From assembly GCA_936432065.2 (NCBI GenBank), contig OW386285.2:412936547-413000546 (forward strand): a stretch of DNA of 64,000 bases, in the 5' to 3' direction. Shown here in pieces: positions 46,173 to 57,271 of this stretch. The DNA is from Rutpela maculata. Taxonomy: Eukaryota; Arthropoda; Insecta; Coleoptera; Cerambycidae. Under the pieces are notes generated by a model that was not told the origin of the DNA, did no database searches, and worked only from the letters and a program-made list of their open reading frames with translations. Within the stretch, counting starts at the first letter, position 1; each line of letters begins with the position of its first letter. Position numbers and translations under genes: made by a program.

Positions 46173-46961
46173 TCTATAAAAGAATACCCTGACTGACTGA
46201 CTTACTGACTGATCTATCAACGCACAGCTCAAACCGCTGGGTCTAAAAACTAAATTTTGCATAGAGGTTCGTTGAATGACGTAGGCAACCACTAAGAAGC
46301 GATTTTTCGAAATTCGATCCCTAAAAGGTGAAAAACGGGGTTGAAATTTTAGGCTTTTTCGGAAACTGTTAGATCTAGATGCGTGAAATTTGGCAGACAT
46401 ATTCTTTATTGGAATCTATTAGATACGAATAAGATGAAATTTCCATTCTCACTTTTTGAAGAGGTGAAAACGGGGGTGGTAGATGGTCTAAAGGGTACCA
46501 GTATCTCTGAAATCGCGTAAGTCAGAAATGTGATATTCCAGCGATGAGCTCTTCTGAGGAAATAAGGAGACACGTATTCGACAGTTTTCAAAAAGAGACT
46601 CCCGAACGGCTAAACAGGGAGAGGGATGTTTTTAAGCATGAAATTTAACACATATCCGTCCATGTGCTTTATTGTCGATTAAAACAATTATTTTGTCGTT
46701 TAACTCGCTCTAACACAAAAAGAGAATAATGAATTGTTATCAAATTGCGATGCGCAGTTTTCTCGAGTACAAGGATGCACAGTAGGCTTCCCCGAGTACT
46801 ATGGATGCGCAGTGGGTTTCCTCAAGTGTACTTCCTGAGCACTACAGGAGTACTCAGTGAGTATGTAGTACTTCTTTATAGGCATAAGTTAGTATGTCAA
46901 TGTTCTTAATGCCACGCGCAAGAAGTCCTCCACGCGAACGAAGTCGCGGGCAATAGCTAGT
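46173..46961 (+). mobile_element. Non-autonomous Helitron-like element
   Basis: Begins TCTATAAAAGAATACC after an A and ends CTAGT before a T, which are the Helitron terminal rules (TC...CTRRT, insertion between A and T). Thirteen bases upstream of the 3' end is a GC hairpin, CGCGA-ACGAAG-TCGCG. GACTGACTGACTTACTGACT lies near the 5' end. The block GCGAACGAAGTCGCGGGCAA is a 3'-end signature I associate with many insect repeats. No Rep/helicase sequence. Superfamily call rests on the termini. Confidence 0.6.
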
Positions 46962-46969
46962 TTTAAAAT

Positions 46970-47055
46970 AAGAATCATCAAAATCTGTTCGATGGGAGCA
47001 GCTGGCGAAGCCGTAAAAGAGAACGACTTGTGTTTTAAATATATAGATTATTACT
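46970..47055 (+). repeat. Tail fragment matching 39720-39800
   Basis: GCAGCTGGCGAAGCC and TGTGTTTTAAATATATAGATT repeat the minus strand around 39720-39800. Confidence 0.55.
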
Positions 47056-48024
47056 ATTACATATTAATAAAAGCCCAGTCCTTAGAGGAAAAAAAAACCG
47101 CAAAAGCTGGGATAAAATAATAGGTGAAATTATGCATACAAATAGTTCTTGGTAGTCGAAAAGAACAGAAAAAAAAAGGTAATAGTTCTACTGTGGTTGC
47201 AACATATAACAAAATGGGGTCAAACTCCCAAAAATTAGTTTATGGAAGTAACTTTTAAAGCACGCAAAATACAAAAATATCATAGAAGTGAACATTTATG
47301 AGCACAAAATTCTACACACAAAAAATGTAACAAAACATTTCATACATGCAACCTCTTTCGCGTAAAAAAAAGATAAAAAATTAAGTGTTAAAATAGTTTT
47401 TGGGTATCAGTCAGGGGCAGTGGCGTAGCCATCTGTTTGAGATGGAGGGGGCAGTCTTTTACAGGGCAGCAAAAAAAAGTTGCAGGTTTTATCTACGGTG
47501 GGGGCGCTACATGATAGGGGCGGAGAGGGCCCTCGCCTCCCGAGCTAGACCACTGGTTGATGAGTCAGTAATCTGTTGAGATGCTCACAATAGTCACTGA
47601 ATTCCAAGGTTATTTTGTCCAATATATAACCAGTTTTTAGTTAAGAATACTTTTGTACATTTATACTACAAGTATTTTTAATATTTCTATATTTTTGGTT
47701 TTCTGAACCAAAAACTCTTAATTTTCTGACACCTGTTTATCATAAGCTCAATCCCAAAATAGGTTGGCATGAAGCACTAACTTTTATCAGGAATGAAATT
47801 TTCTCAGAAATCAATAATAAAAAATTTTCTCATTTGTGCACACCCATTATTTAACGTTTCATCAGATATCTTAAATCTACACTTGGGTACTTTCAAGAGT
47901 GAGTGCAGACTAAAATTGCTATTTCTTTATAAATTAAGTTAATTTCAATGTATCAAATAAATATTTATTCTGCTTCAATATACCGTTAGATGTTTATACC
48001 CCCAGGGCCCCAGAGACATCTATG
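47056..48024. other. Gene-free DNA with a small hAT-like remnant
   Basis: 47418-47555 starts CAGTGGCGTAGCC and ends GAGCTAGACCACTG, imperfectly inverted and related to the 3649-4739 element, with G-rich interior. No target duplication is visible. Otherwise nothing recognised. Confidence 0.45.
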
Positions 48025-48430
48025 AGTGTTCCCCCTAAGTTCAAAAAAGGTAGACAGTAAACAAAGAACAAATCGGTTGGTTCGGCAATCATCCCAGAGA
48101 TGGCGCGCGCGGTGTTATAATCTGGACTTCTGGAAATATCTAGAGAGTAATGACATCACGACAGACTATTCTGGATCCCTCATCTTTAGGTATATAAAGG
48201 CATGGAGAAGCTCAGAACAGTCAGTTAGTTTTGATAGCAAGTTCAGTAAGATCAGAAAGATAGTAAAGTGATTCAAGTGAGCAAAGTAGTAAATTATAGT
48301 ATCTAGTGTTATATTAGTGAGGTAATTAATTGTTGTAATTAGTAAATTAGTACGTAAGTTAATAAATTAGTGTTAGTGTTACCCTGGTGTTAATTTCTGG
48401 ATCCACGATACGTGTTTACACGTAACAATA
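48025..48430 (+). mobile_element. Candidate solo LTR with TATA promoter
   Basis: The block runs from TGTTCCCCC at about 48027 to GTAACA at 48429, with a TATATAAAGG box at 48191 and a CAGTCAGTTAG initiator-like sequence about 30 bases later. A GATCAGAAAG/AGTGATTC zone and a TTAGTG-rich R/U5-like part follow. TGT...ACA ends and promoter layout fit a Ty3/Gypsy LTR. I see no target duplication, primer-binding site or second LTR, so it remains a hypothesis. Confidence 0.35.
48191..48200 (+). promoter_or_regulatory. TATA box of the LTR-like sequence
   Basis: TATATAAAGG followed 30 bases later by AACAGTCAGTTAG, a good RNA polymerase II core promoter arrangement. Confidence 0.4.
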
Positions 48431-48672
48431 CCTATTATTGACATATGGGTTAATTAAATATATATTTATAATTAAAAGTTCCAATTCACATTTAAAATGT
48501 GTATTTTCGAAGACTGAAGCTGTTTTTTGTTTAACATTTTAATAATACATGTGATTCGGTTTTTATTTAAAAATTGTTATTATTTTGTTTTTTCTTTCTT
48601 TCCCTGGTTACTTGAGGCTCTAGAAACTTATATTTACTCAGCAAGTGAACTGATCGTCACACCTATGTATCT

Positions 48673-48961
48673 CATATATACAGATTCGGCAAATGTATTT
48701 ATATATCCTAAGATAAACGATTGCAAGAGAGAAAACAGAAATTAGGGAAAAAAGACGAATGTGCTGCTCCCAGCACGTTCCACATTTCGTAAAATCTTAT
48801 TTTTATCACTTTGTCGTGTGTCAACGTAGTACCTATCGCTTCTAACCGCCTATGCATTGTAGTGGGAATAGATACGTCCTTCTTTTCCTAATTTATCTGT
48901 TTTCTTTCTTGCACTCGTTTACCTCAGGACAATAAAACTACATTTGCCGAATCTGTATATG
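48673..48961. mobile_element. 290-bp palindromic MITE
   Basis: Ends CATATATACAGATTCGGCAA and TTGCCGAATCTGTATATG; arms continue through GATAAACG / CGTTTACC, AAAACAGA / TCTGTTTT and AATTAGG / CCTAATT. Confidence 0.85.
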
Positions 48962-49019
48962 TTAACAGATCTTAGCTTTTAGTTGTAAGCTTATTTCAAG
49001 TAATTTTATTCTAGTGACT

Positions 49020-49126
49020 TTGTCCGTGGGGGAGTGGAAGAACGGCTATACTGAACTCCTTCCAATTGTGTAAACTTTCAATGATGCACAATAAACAATT
49101 TTATTATTATTATTATTATTATTACT
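49020..49126 (+). mobile_element. LINE 3' end with (TTA)n tail
   Basis: TCCGTGGGGGAGTGGAAGAA... GCACAATAAACAATTT followed by a (TTA)n tract at 49100-49124. Has the form of a non-LTR retrotransposon 3' UTR with AATAAA and a microsatellite tail. Confidence 0.55.
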
Positions 49127-49392
49127 ATTCTGAACACATTGTATATCCCTTTGCAACAAATTCTGAAGTTCACAATTATCACACTATATCTGGAGGTGAT
49201 CTCCGAACACCACGCTATCGACTTTCGAAGTCAACTAAAAATTATTTGGATATTAAATTGTTTAATCGCCTACCTAATAACTTAAAAAATTTGAATAACC
49301 CTAATAAATTTAAAGTGATAATGAAAAAGCATTTCCTTACTCACTGTTTTTATTCAGTTGAGGAATATATGCAAACCCTCTTTGACATGTAG
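49127..49392 (+). pseudogene. LINE ORF2 C-terminal fragment
   Basis: Open to TAG at 49390. The translation has GGDLRTPRYRLSKSTKNYLD, LFNRLPNNLKNLNN and HFLTHCFYSVEEYM. The last is the same tail as in the minus-strand LINE at 55437-56138 (KYCFYSVDEFF), so both belong to one non-LTR clade. Everything upstream is missing, and it follows directly on another LINE tail. Confidence 0.75.
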
Positions 49393-49904
49393 TTTACAGT
49401 AATATACAATGCATTACTTAATGAAAACGCTTAACGTCATCACCATTACATAAGATAACTATGTACTGTATGTTTTTTATTATGTTTTTATATAAATATT
49501 CTTGTTTTTATATAAGTATAGTTAGTTATCTTTTTTTTAATTTTTAATGTGACTGCATGCATCTCAATGCATTCAAAGACTCTATTAGAGTAATTTTTTT
49601 CTTGACTTGCCAAAAGTATTGTATTATATAACTTGGTCAAATAAATTTCTATTTCTTCTATTTCCATTTCTTGACTGCTGATGACGTCTGGAGGCATCAT
49701 TTGTATAACTTAGTTTTAAGTTTTCTAGTTTATTTTTTTTTTTTTAGTTTTTTGTTAATTTTTGCTTCCATTTTTGGTTTATTAAGATTATATTTTTGGC
49801 AATATCTTGCCAAAACCAGCACACGTGCAACGGAAAAACAAGTTTGATTAGGTTAGCCACTAGGTCATATAGGCCATATTAAGTCAGCAGTCAAAGGGAT
49901 ATGA
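49393..49904. other. LINE 3' UTR and unassigned AT-rich DNA
   Basis: The first 150 bases are probably the 3' UTR of the fragment ending at 49392. From 49600 to 49830 T-rich unassigned DNA; TTTGGCAATATCTTGCCAAA near 49795 is a 10-base-arm palindrome. Confidence 0.4.
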
Positions 49905-50040
49905 TAGTCGTAGAAAGGATATAGTGTGCAACATGTATAAAAAGCAGTTTTCATACTTGTGTGACTTATCAAACTGTCACACTCGTGTGAAAAGTGCTAT
50001 TTTCAACACTTGTTGCACGATATACTATTTCGTACTACTA
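49905..50040. mobile_element. 135-bp palindromic MITE
   Basis: Arms TAGTCGTAGAAAGGATATAG and TATACTATTTCGTACTA enclose GTGTGCAACA / TGTTGCAC, CTTGTGTGAC / GTCACACTCG. Confidence 0.7.
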
Positions 50041-50111
50041 GCTCTGTGTCATTTTTTGACGACTGTCAGTGTTATGAAAGTGTCACTTACAGCCCACAGA
50101 TAAATTTAAAA

Positions 50112-50592
50112 AATATTTTGAGGTTTCTGGTTCTTGTACACACACACTAAATCACATTTTTTGTCATCCCCTTTAATAATGGGGTGGGGGTGGTAATGGG
50201 GGTGGCTAATGTCAAAATTTTTTTTGAGACCTTAGCTTCTCCTGTCTATACTAAGTATCAATTTTATGAACTCTTACCGGCTTGATTTACCTATTTACTC
50301 CAAATTTACCCCAATTTACCCCCCACCCTTCGACGGAACAAGATGAAAATATAATCTAGTTCTAGATCTCGTTAAAGTACATATGTGTACCAAATTTCAA
50401 GTCAATATCTCAAACGGTTCCAGAGTAAACGTGCGCACAAAAAAAGTTACAGACCGACAGACAGACAGAAAATTTTTTTTCGCTCAAACTTGAAATCTCG
50501 ACGTTTCATGACATTCTAAGCCTATTTGAACAATAAAAATTTTTAAAAATTTTTTTGTCGTTACTATACTTCCACTGGATGTGGAAGTAATA
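50112..50592 (-). mobile_element. X8: 3'-truncated X repeat
   Basis: Minus-strand copy from the TTTGAGGTTTCTGG block to the terminal hairpin TACTTCCACTGGATGTGG. Its hairpin end abuts element Y2 exactly where Y2 starts, so X8 either inserted there or marks a deletion of Y2's first 285 bases. Confidence 0.88.
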
Positions 50593-52210
50593 TCCAAAAT
50601 TTGTTGGCAAGATACAACTTTCATGTTTTAAAGTCTAGAATTTAATATATAAACTATTAAAGTCGCGTAACTTGGTTAATACTCACGACCGTCACAGCGC
50701 TCATTATTAGTTAATAAGTTGAATGCTAGGACTACCAGCGACTCAGAAACACATCGAAATTTAGTTTTCGTTGTGAAATCATGTGAGATACAATAACCAA
50801 GTGCTGTTTCCCAAAACATTTTGAATTTCCAGTAATTTATATGGTAAGTCTAATATATGGCCCTGTGCTCTCTTTCATGACCGTCACGTTGTGTACTTTA
50901 GCATTTATCAACTTATTAATATCCAAATGCGTTTTTATTTTGAGGTATCCACTAGTATCCAGTACACTGTCTTCTCCTAACCTTACTTTAATAATAGCTT
51001 AAGGTGAATATAATTCTTAGTCATTTTTGTGTAGCGGCTCTCACAACCGTCACACTCATGACCGTCACATGGCACAAATTTGAGTGTGATGGTCTTGAGA
51101 CTCTAGTGACGGTCATGAGAAATTTCATTGGCATTACTCTCCTTCACTCTTGTAACTTTTGAATGGTTGAATGGATTTTTTTCAAATTTGGTATAGTGAT
51201 ATGGGATGAAATTTCCAATTATATGATGTAAAAAACCAACTTCTGACTTCCCGCTTCGAGGCAAATGACGTGAAAATCATTTTTTTTTAAATGGGACAAC
51301 TTGTATATTTTTTCATATTTGGTTCCTACTAGTCAAAATACATATGATCTAACTCTCAAATATTATTTTTAATTTCAAAAATTTGGCACAACCTTAGCCA
51401 GCAATTACACGACCGTTTTACGAATCTCACAACCATCTCATGCCACTCACGACCGTCACGCGTAACTCACAGTACCTCATTCACAATGGTGTCATAAATA
51501 TTATTTATCTCGTTAGGACCATTCCTTTAAATTATGAACAAAACTGGTTGTCGGTAACAAAATTTAGACACAAAAAGGTAATTTAAGTCAATACAGTTAA
51601 CTGAATTCCGAAAGTATTAGGCTCAAATAAAAAAGAAACAGATACTTCTAGTTATATCACTTTTTATTTTATTCATGGGTATTATTACGACCAAAATTTT
51701 CTCTAATATCTTGTAGGACATATTTTTCACTTCAAAGAATCAACTTTTTCATAATCCATTTAGCATATTTATATTAATACACAGCACAAATATAAATGTG
51801 ACGGTCGTGTGTTTTGTTATACGTTTCACTAAGGAAAAACAGCTTAACATTTTAGTCACGGGAAAAAAGCTGGTGCCACAAGGCATACCTGAAAAGTACA
51901 CACTTTAACCATTTCAAAAATATATGCCATCAATAGATTCCTGACATTTTATTTTTTAACATTGTCAATGAGAAATCGACCCAGCGTTACCACATTTGGT
52001 AGATTTTTATTTCTTTTTAGTAGAATTTTAAGGATTTTTGTAAAGTTTGGTAGGTAAAATTTGCTGGCAGATTTCTGATAATTATTATCAGAAATCTACC
52101 AGCAAATTTTACCTACCAAACTTTAAAAAAATCCTTAAAATTCTACTAAAAAAAAATAAAAATCTACCAAATGTGGTAACGTTGAATCGACCATGCTTTG
52201 TAGAACTGCC
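50592..52210. mobile_element. Y2: second ACGACCGTCAC element, left end missing
   Basis: Matches Y1 from 20004 to its right end (CATGCTTTGTAGAACTGCCC at 52192-52211) at high identity, with the same arrangement of ACGACCGTCAC motifs. The 203-bp palindrome at 51982-52184 is an insertion that Y1 lacks. Confidence 0.88.
51982..52184. mobile_element. 203-bp hAT-type palindromic MITE in Y2, TSD AATCGACC
   Basis: CAGCGTTACCACATTTGGTA at the left and TACCAAATGTGGTAACGTTG at the right, nearly perfect palindrome centred on AATTATTATC. AATCGACC stands at 51974-51981 and 52185-52192. Y1 has one copy (21379-21386) and no insertion, an empty-site control inside the same window. Confidence 0.96.
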
Positions 52211-52337
52211 CCGGGATTTACTCGAAATCTACGCGGTAGAAATTTTTTTTAATTGAAAATTCGGATTCAGCACACAAAAATACTTAAGGCATACTAGGTT
52301 TAATCCTTGCAGCAGAATTTTTTTTTGTAGACCTGTG
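52211..52337. mobile_element. Truncated copy of the CACAGGTC MITE
   Basis: GATTTACTCGAAATCTACGC to TTTTTGTAGACCTGTG, matching the central and right parts of 29744-29948. The left end is replaced by the end of Y2. Confidence 0.75.
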
Positions 52338-53291
52338 TTATTGACAGTAACCGTAGCAGAAAGCAAATACACTCCAATTAGAGTCTAAGTCAACTAATAA
52401 ATGAGTTCGACAAACCTTGAAATACAATAATTTTGAATGAATTTTTCTAAAAATTGTAACATTGCTAGTAGTACGAAAAACGTCGTATGCACCTCGACTC
52501 GTATCGTGTATTTACAGGTCTCGAACATAGTAAACCTCAGCCCTACGGGTTTCGGTTTGCACTGTGTTCTCGACCTGTGAAATACACTTACAATCCTTGG
52601 TACATTAATAACTATTTTATTATGTTCTGAATATTTTTCAAAAGTTATTATTTTTTTGTGTAGAATTTTGTGCTCTTCAATTTTCATTTCTACGATTTTT
52701 TTGTATTTTGCGTATTTTAAGAGTTATTCCAAAAAACAATTTTTGGAGTTTAACGACATTGTTTTATGTTGCAACAACGGTAGTCTTCAGAATTGTTTTC
52801 ATATCTTTCCACAACCAAAAACCTATTGGACTGGGCTATAACGGAAAATCATTAATCAAAAACAGTTTGTAGGATTCTTACTCCAAGCATCACACATCAC
52901 AGTCCCAGTCGTTTGGAACTGCTTGAAGGTGATATCACCATTTTCTATAATGGTATCGTATTCCATTAGTTAAATCTACAAATTGAAATACTCAATTAAT
53001 TACTACAGTAATAGTTTGAAAATATATTACAACAGCGTGCATTAAAGAAAATATAATTAATAATAATTGTTTTACAATGTTTTAAAACAAATACACGCAA
53101 TGGGTATATATGCAATCATCATTAATCACTACATTTAATCCAAAGAGAAGGATTTTTATACGAGGTGTGCCAGTTTCGAGGCGACCATGCAAAAGGTATA
53201 ACAATGTAGTACAGGATGAACCAAATTAGATGGGATTTGGGGTTTTCTCTAAAACTAGCAGATAGACAAAAACCAATATAGGTGTCCTGCA
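52338..53291. other. Gene-free DNA with one strong palindrome
   Basis: 52506-52587 has arms GTGTATTTACAGGTCTCGAA and TTCTCGACCTGTGAAATACAC around a GC-rich CAGCCCTACGGG tip, in the same style as 31598 and 39016. No gene elsewhere in the stretch. Confidence 0.5.
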
Positions 53292-53660
53292 CTCAAAGAA
53301 ACAGTATGGGAAATTCAACAAAAAAAATGGTTAACTAACAATATCGTTAATTTTGTTAAACTAAATTATATTGATGGAATTTTTAAACAAGAAGTGATTG
53401 TTATTTTAATTAATAAAAAGTTGTCGTACAACAAAAGAAACATTAACTTAAAAAATAGATGAATAAGACTATTATTTTTTTCGTCTGACTATTATTTTGT
53501 TGAATTCTGTCAAATTAAACTAGATAATAGTATATTTTATTTTTAACTATTATCGAATTGTAATTCTAACCCAGTATTAGTTCGCTGTATTATTGTACTT
53601 GGTAGACAAACCAATAAATTGTCGTCTTCTAAAAGAATTACCATAAAATTTGTTCGAATT
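53292..53660 (-). mobile_element. W2: partial copy of W1
   Basis: Inverted match to 23870-24236, from CACTCAAAGAAACAGTATGG to AGAATTACCATAAAATTTG. It retains one terminus only. Confidence 0.85.
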
Positions 53661-53699
53661 GCCTTCCATTGACTTCTATGCACATTTATCGCATTTCTA

Positions 53700-53860
53700 A
53701 TATTGAGAAGGCCGTACAGTGGGAAAAATATGCCCGTTTCTGGACAAAAATCTGCCAACAGTAAACATTTCAATCAAATTAAGTAAAAAAAATGGCAAAT
53801 ATCCTTAAGACATTGTACTTTAGAGTAGTGCTTCGGCAAAGTGGCTTTGGGTTAACCTAA
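53700..53860 (+). repeat. V repeat, copy 1
   Basis: CAGTGGGAAAAATATGC... CAAAGTGGCTTTGGGTTAAC recurs inverted at 61090-61240. Confidence 0.8.
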
Positions 53861-53867
53861 CGCATGT

Positions 53868-54362
53868 ATTACTTCCACATCCAGTGGAAGCATAGAAACG
53901 ACAAAAATTTTTTAAATTTTTTATTGTGCAAATAGGCTTAGAATATCATGAATCGTCGAGATTTATAGTTTGAGCAGAAAAAAAATGCCTGTCTGTCTGT
54001 CGGTCTGTCTGTAACTCTCTTTATTGTGCGCACGATTACTCTGGAACCGTTTAAGATAATGACTTGAAATTTGGTACGTATGTATTTTAACGAGATCTGG
54101 AACTAGATTATATTTTCATGTTATTCCGTTGAAGGGTTTGGGAGGTAAATTGGGGTAAATGGGGGTAAATAGGCAAATCAAGCAGGTGAGAGTCCATAAA
54201 ACTGGTATTTAATATATACAAGAGAAGCTAATGTCTCAAAAAAAATTTGGCATCAGTTACCCCCATTACTACCCCCACCCTATTATCAAAGGGGGTGAAA
54301 AAAATTGTGATTTAGTATGTGTACAAGAACCAAAGGATTCATATATTTTTTTTCTTCATCGA
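53868..54362 (+). mobile_element. X9: 3'-truncated X repeat
   Basis: ATTACTTCCACATCCAGTGG with hairpin, CTGTCTGTCTGTCGGTCTG microsatellite, C-rich block, ending after GTACAAGAACCAAAGG. Confidence 0.88.
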
Positions 54363-54675
54363 CACAGGTAAAAATAAGGATAGTTTTTTATCCACATGAT
54401 TTTATTCCTATGCATTTAAACTGACCTAATTAACAGCTTTAAACCTAATATAACCTATAAGTGAAAAATTGTATGTATTAAATAACAGTCATAAACCTGA
54501 AAGTTGTAACCTCAACAGGTCATGAATGTTATTGAGCAGCTGAGGGTCATTTCCAAAGTATTTTTTCGCGCGGTATCCGAATCTGGCCTCAGAATTGGCC
54601 CATCATGTTAATAATAAAAGCGTGTTTTTTTAGTTTTTTAAACTATTAATTTTATTTTGTAACTTTTCAGTCTTA
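54363..54675. other. Gene-free AT-rich DNA
   Basis: Nothing recognisable. Confidence 0.4.
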
Positions 54676-55139
54676 AATAAACTGAAGGTTTTACCCATAT
54701 CAAGGAGATTATAAAGAAAAAAGTAGTCCGCCATCTTGGCGACAGACGCCATTTTGAATTTTTGATGATGTAATATAACCTATGTTGCGCTGTCACCTGA
54801 CTTACAGGCGCATGCAAAATTTCAAACCTCTAATTTACCAAGAAGAGGGTATGTGCGTTTTAGATGAAACACCCTATATATAACAACGCTACATAGCTTA
54901 TTGAATTTTACTCGCCAAGCCTTTTCATCTGATACCCATATTAAGGAGGTTATGAAGAAAAAAGTAGTCCGCCATTTTGGCGACAGACGCCATTTTGAAT
55001 TCTTGATGATGTAATAAAGTCTATGTTGTATTGTCACCTGACTTACAGGCGAATACAAAATTTCAAACCTCTAACTTACCAAGAAGTGGGTATGTGCGTT
55101 TTAGATGAAACACCCTGTATATATAGTAACGCTACATAG
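54676..55139. repeat. 251-bp tandem repeat, split by the LINE
   Basis: Two units with a 251-base period (AAGGAG at 54702 and 54953). Each contains AAAGTAGTCCGCCAT, GGCGACAGACGCCATTTTGAA, TCACCTGACTTACAGGCG and GATGAAACACCCT. A further partial unit continues at 60849-60986, beyond the LINE. This shows the array had at least three units before the LINE landed. Confidence 0.88.
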
Positions 55140-55160
55140 ATAGATAGATAGATAGATAGA
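55139..55160. repeat. (TAGA)n microsatellite, LINE 3' tail
   Basis: Five to six TAGA units in phase with the target-site TAG, formed at the LINE's 3' end. Confidence 0.85.
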
Positions 55161-55436
55161 TATATAGTCTTTATTTCACCACTATATGTACATACATGAA
55201 CATTTGCAGCAAGTCAGGGTAAAAGCTGGTGAACAGCAAGTTATAATATTTACAAGTTTATAAAACACAAAAACATATATATGTAAATATAACATTTCAA
55301 TAAAAACAATAAATTTATAAAAACACAAAAACATATAGATGTATATAACATTTCACATTGATATACACAGAAGATATGAATAAGTATGAAATGCAAAAAT
55401 ATGTAGAGTATCAGAGCATTCTGTAAATATGAGCAT

Positions 55437-57203
55437 TTAAATAGTCGAGTGTGGATTAGCACCATAGGGTGCCTTAAAAAATTCGTCAACCGAGTAAAAA
55501 CAGTACTTTAGAATGAAATTTTTTATATTCTTTTTAAAGGACAGTAAGTTCAGTTGCTTTATATGACATGGTAAATGATTATACAAATTTAGGTTGGGGG
55601 AATTTTTAGCGCTTAGAGTTAACCTGTAGCAAGGTACTCTAAGAAGTCCAGCAGCACGTGTGTTGTGCTGATGGTAATCAGACTGGACAGAGAGACTGGA
55701 CGCACTCCTGTGAATCTCTACAAGACTATAATAAATAAACAGTGAAGGGAGGGGCATAATGCCCTGTTTAATGAAAACAGGTTGACAGTGTTCCGTAAAC
55801 TTAGCACTAACGAGTATTCTTATAGCTTTCTTTTGTTGTCGGAAAACTTTTAATGCGTGGGAGGAGTTGCCCCATAAGACCACTGCGCAGGAAAGTCTAG
55901 AGTGGAAAATGGAAAAATAAGTGTTTTTTAAGAGTCGAATTCGAGAATGCCTTAATTTCCTGAGGAGAAAGATCGTGCTTGAGAGCTTTCTATTTAAGTG
56001 ATCAATATGGTTTACCCAGCTAAGGTTATCATCTAGATATATACCTAGGAGTTTAACGTGCTCACTTTTGGATACATTTTTATTGGTTGATATTATAAGT
56101 CTCTGAGTTTTTTCTTGATTGAGTGTTAGTTTATTCAAGGTGAATCAGTTTTTTGCCTGGAGTTCTATGTCGGAGCTAAGTTGGATCAGATTAGCAATGT
56201 TGCGGTCAGAGCACAAGAGAGTGGTATCGTCAGCAAACAAAGTTGATTTGCTAGGCAACATAAATTGTGGAAAGTCATTAATGTAGATCAGAAATAACAG
56301 TGGCCCCAGGACAGAGCCCTAGGGTACACCATGATTAATATCTAGAGTATCTGACATGCTATTTCCTATGACCACACATTGCTGACGCTTTTGCAAATAA
56401 GAACTAAAAAGAGATAGAGGTAACCCTCTAACTCCATATAACTGCATTTTATCGATTAGTTTATCGTGAGAGACACAATCAAAGGCCTTAGAAAGATCAC
56501 ACAGAGTGATAGCCGTATGATGCCCTTCCTCAAGACCCTCGACTATGTCACTCACGATCTTTACGACGGCCTGCGTGGTTGAGCGTCCAGAGCGGAAACC
56601 ATATTGATAGGGGCTGAGAAGTGATTCATGTTCCAGATAACTTGACAATCTTTCTGTCAGAATAATTTCAAATATTTTACCAAAAATGGGAAGGATTGAT
56701 ATGGGGCGGTAGTTGTCTAATAAGGAGTCGACTCCCTTTTTAAATATCGGTATAACGCGGGCAATTTTAAATATATCTGGGTAGACACCTTCGGCGATAC
56801 AACTATTATATAGAGCGGCTAGAGGAGCGGTGATAATATCCTCCGTAGATTTAATTATTTTGGCATTTAAGTCATGTATACCTAAAGAATTTTTTAATGA
56901 TTTAATAGCTGATTTTACTTCTTGTATGGTTACTGGACGCAAGAAAAAGGATATATTCGACATTTTGTTGTAGGTAAAGTTAGTTTGAACGTTAATGTTG
57001 GGCCACGAATTAATTAAGTCGCCTGCAACAGATACAAAGTGGTTGTTAAATGTGTTTGGTGAAATACATGGATTGACGACGTTATCCCGACAATTGTTTA
57101 TTTCAAAATTTATAATTTTCCAACTATCTCTTGCCTTATTGGTAGAGTCATTGATGAATTTGTTGCAAGCCATTTTCTTCGCAATTTTAATATCGTTTAT
57201 GTA
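55437..57203 (-). pseudogene. LINE ORF2: reverse transcriptase and C-terminal part
   Basis: Reads from the linker (WKIINFEINNC) through conserved RT blocks: DNYRPISILPIFGKIFE, YQYGFRSGRSTTQA, LCDLSKAFDCVSHDKL, then GVP followed by a stop at 56316-56318 and GSVLGPLLF. The catalytic FADDTTLL lies near 56225-56250. A second stop lies just upstream of 56138 (after LQAKN), then LNQEKTQRLIIS, KLLGIYLDDNLSWVNHI and the C-terminal KYCFYSVDEFF, with a TAG stop at the end. Both stops fall at positions where the family normally has Q (CAG) and W (TGG) codons, i.e. C-to-T and G-to-A transitions. Inactive. Confidence 0.9.
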
Positions 57204-57271
57204 CTCTTTACGCAGAGCACTATAGAGTAATCAACCGGATTTCTAGTGATATTACAAATTAGTTTAACGGA

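Noticed and set aside
48026..48271. 81-codon plus-strand ORF
   Set aside because: Covers the TATA box and promoter-like part of the LTR-like sequence; non-coding explanation fits better.
53543..53773. 76-codon minus-strand ORF
   Set aside because: Runs across the junction of W2 and the V repeat; not preserved in the other copies of either.
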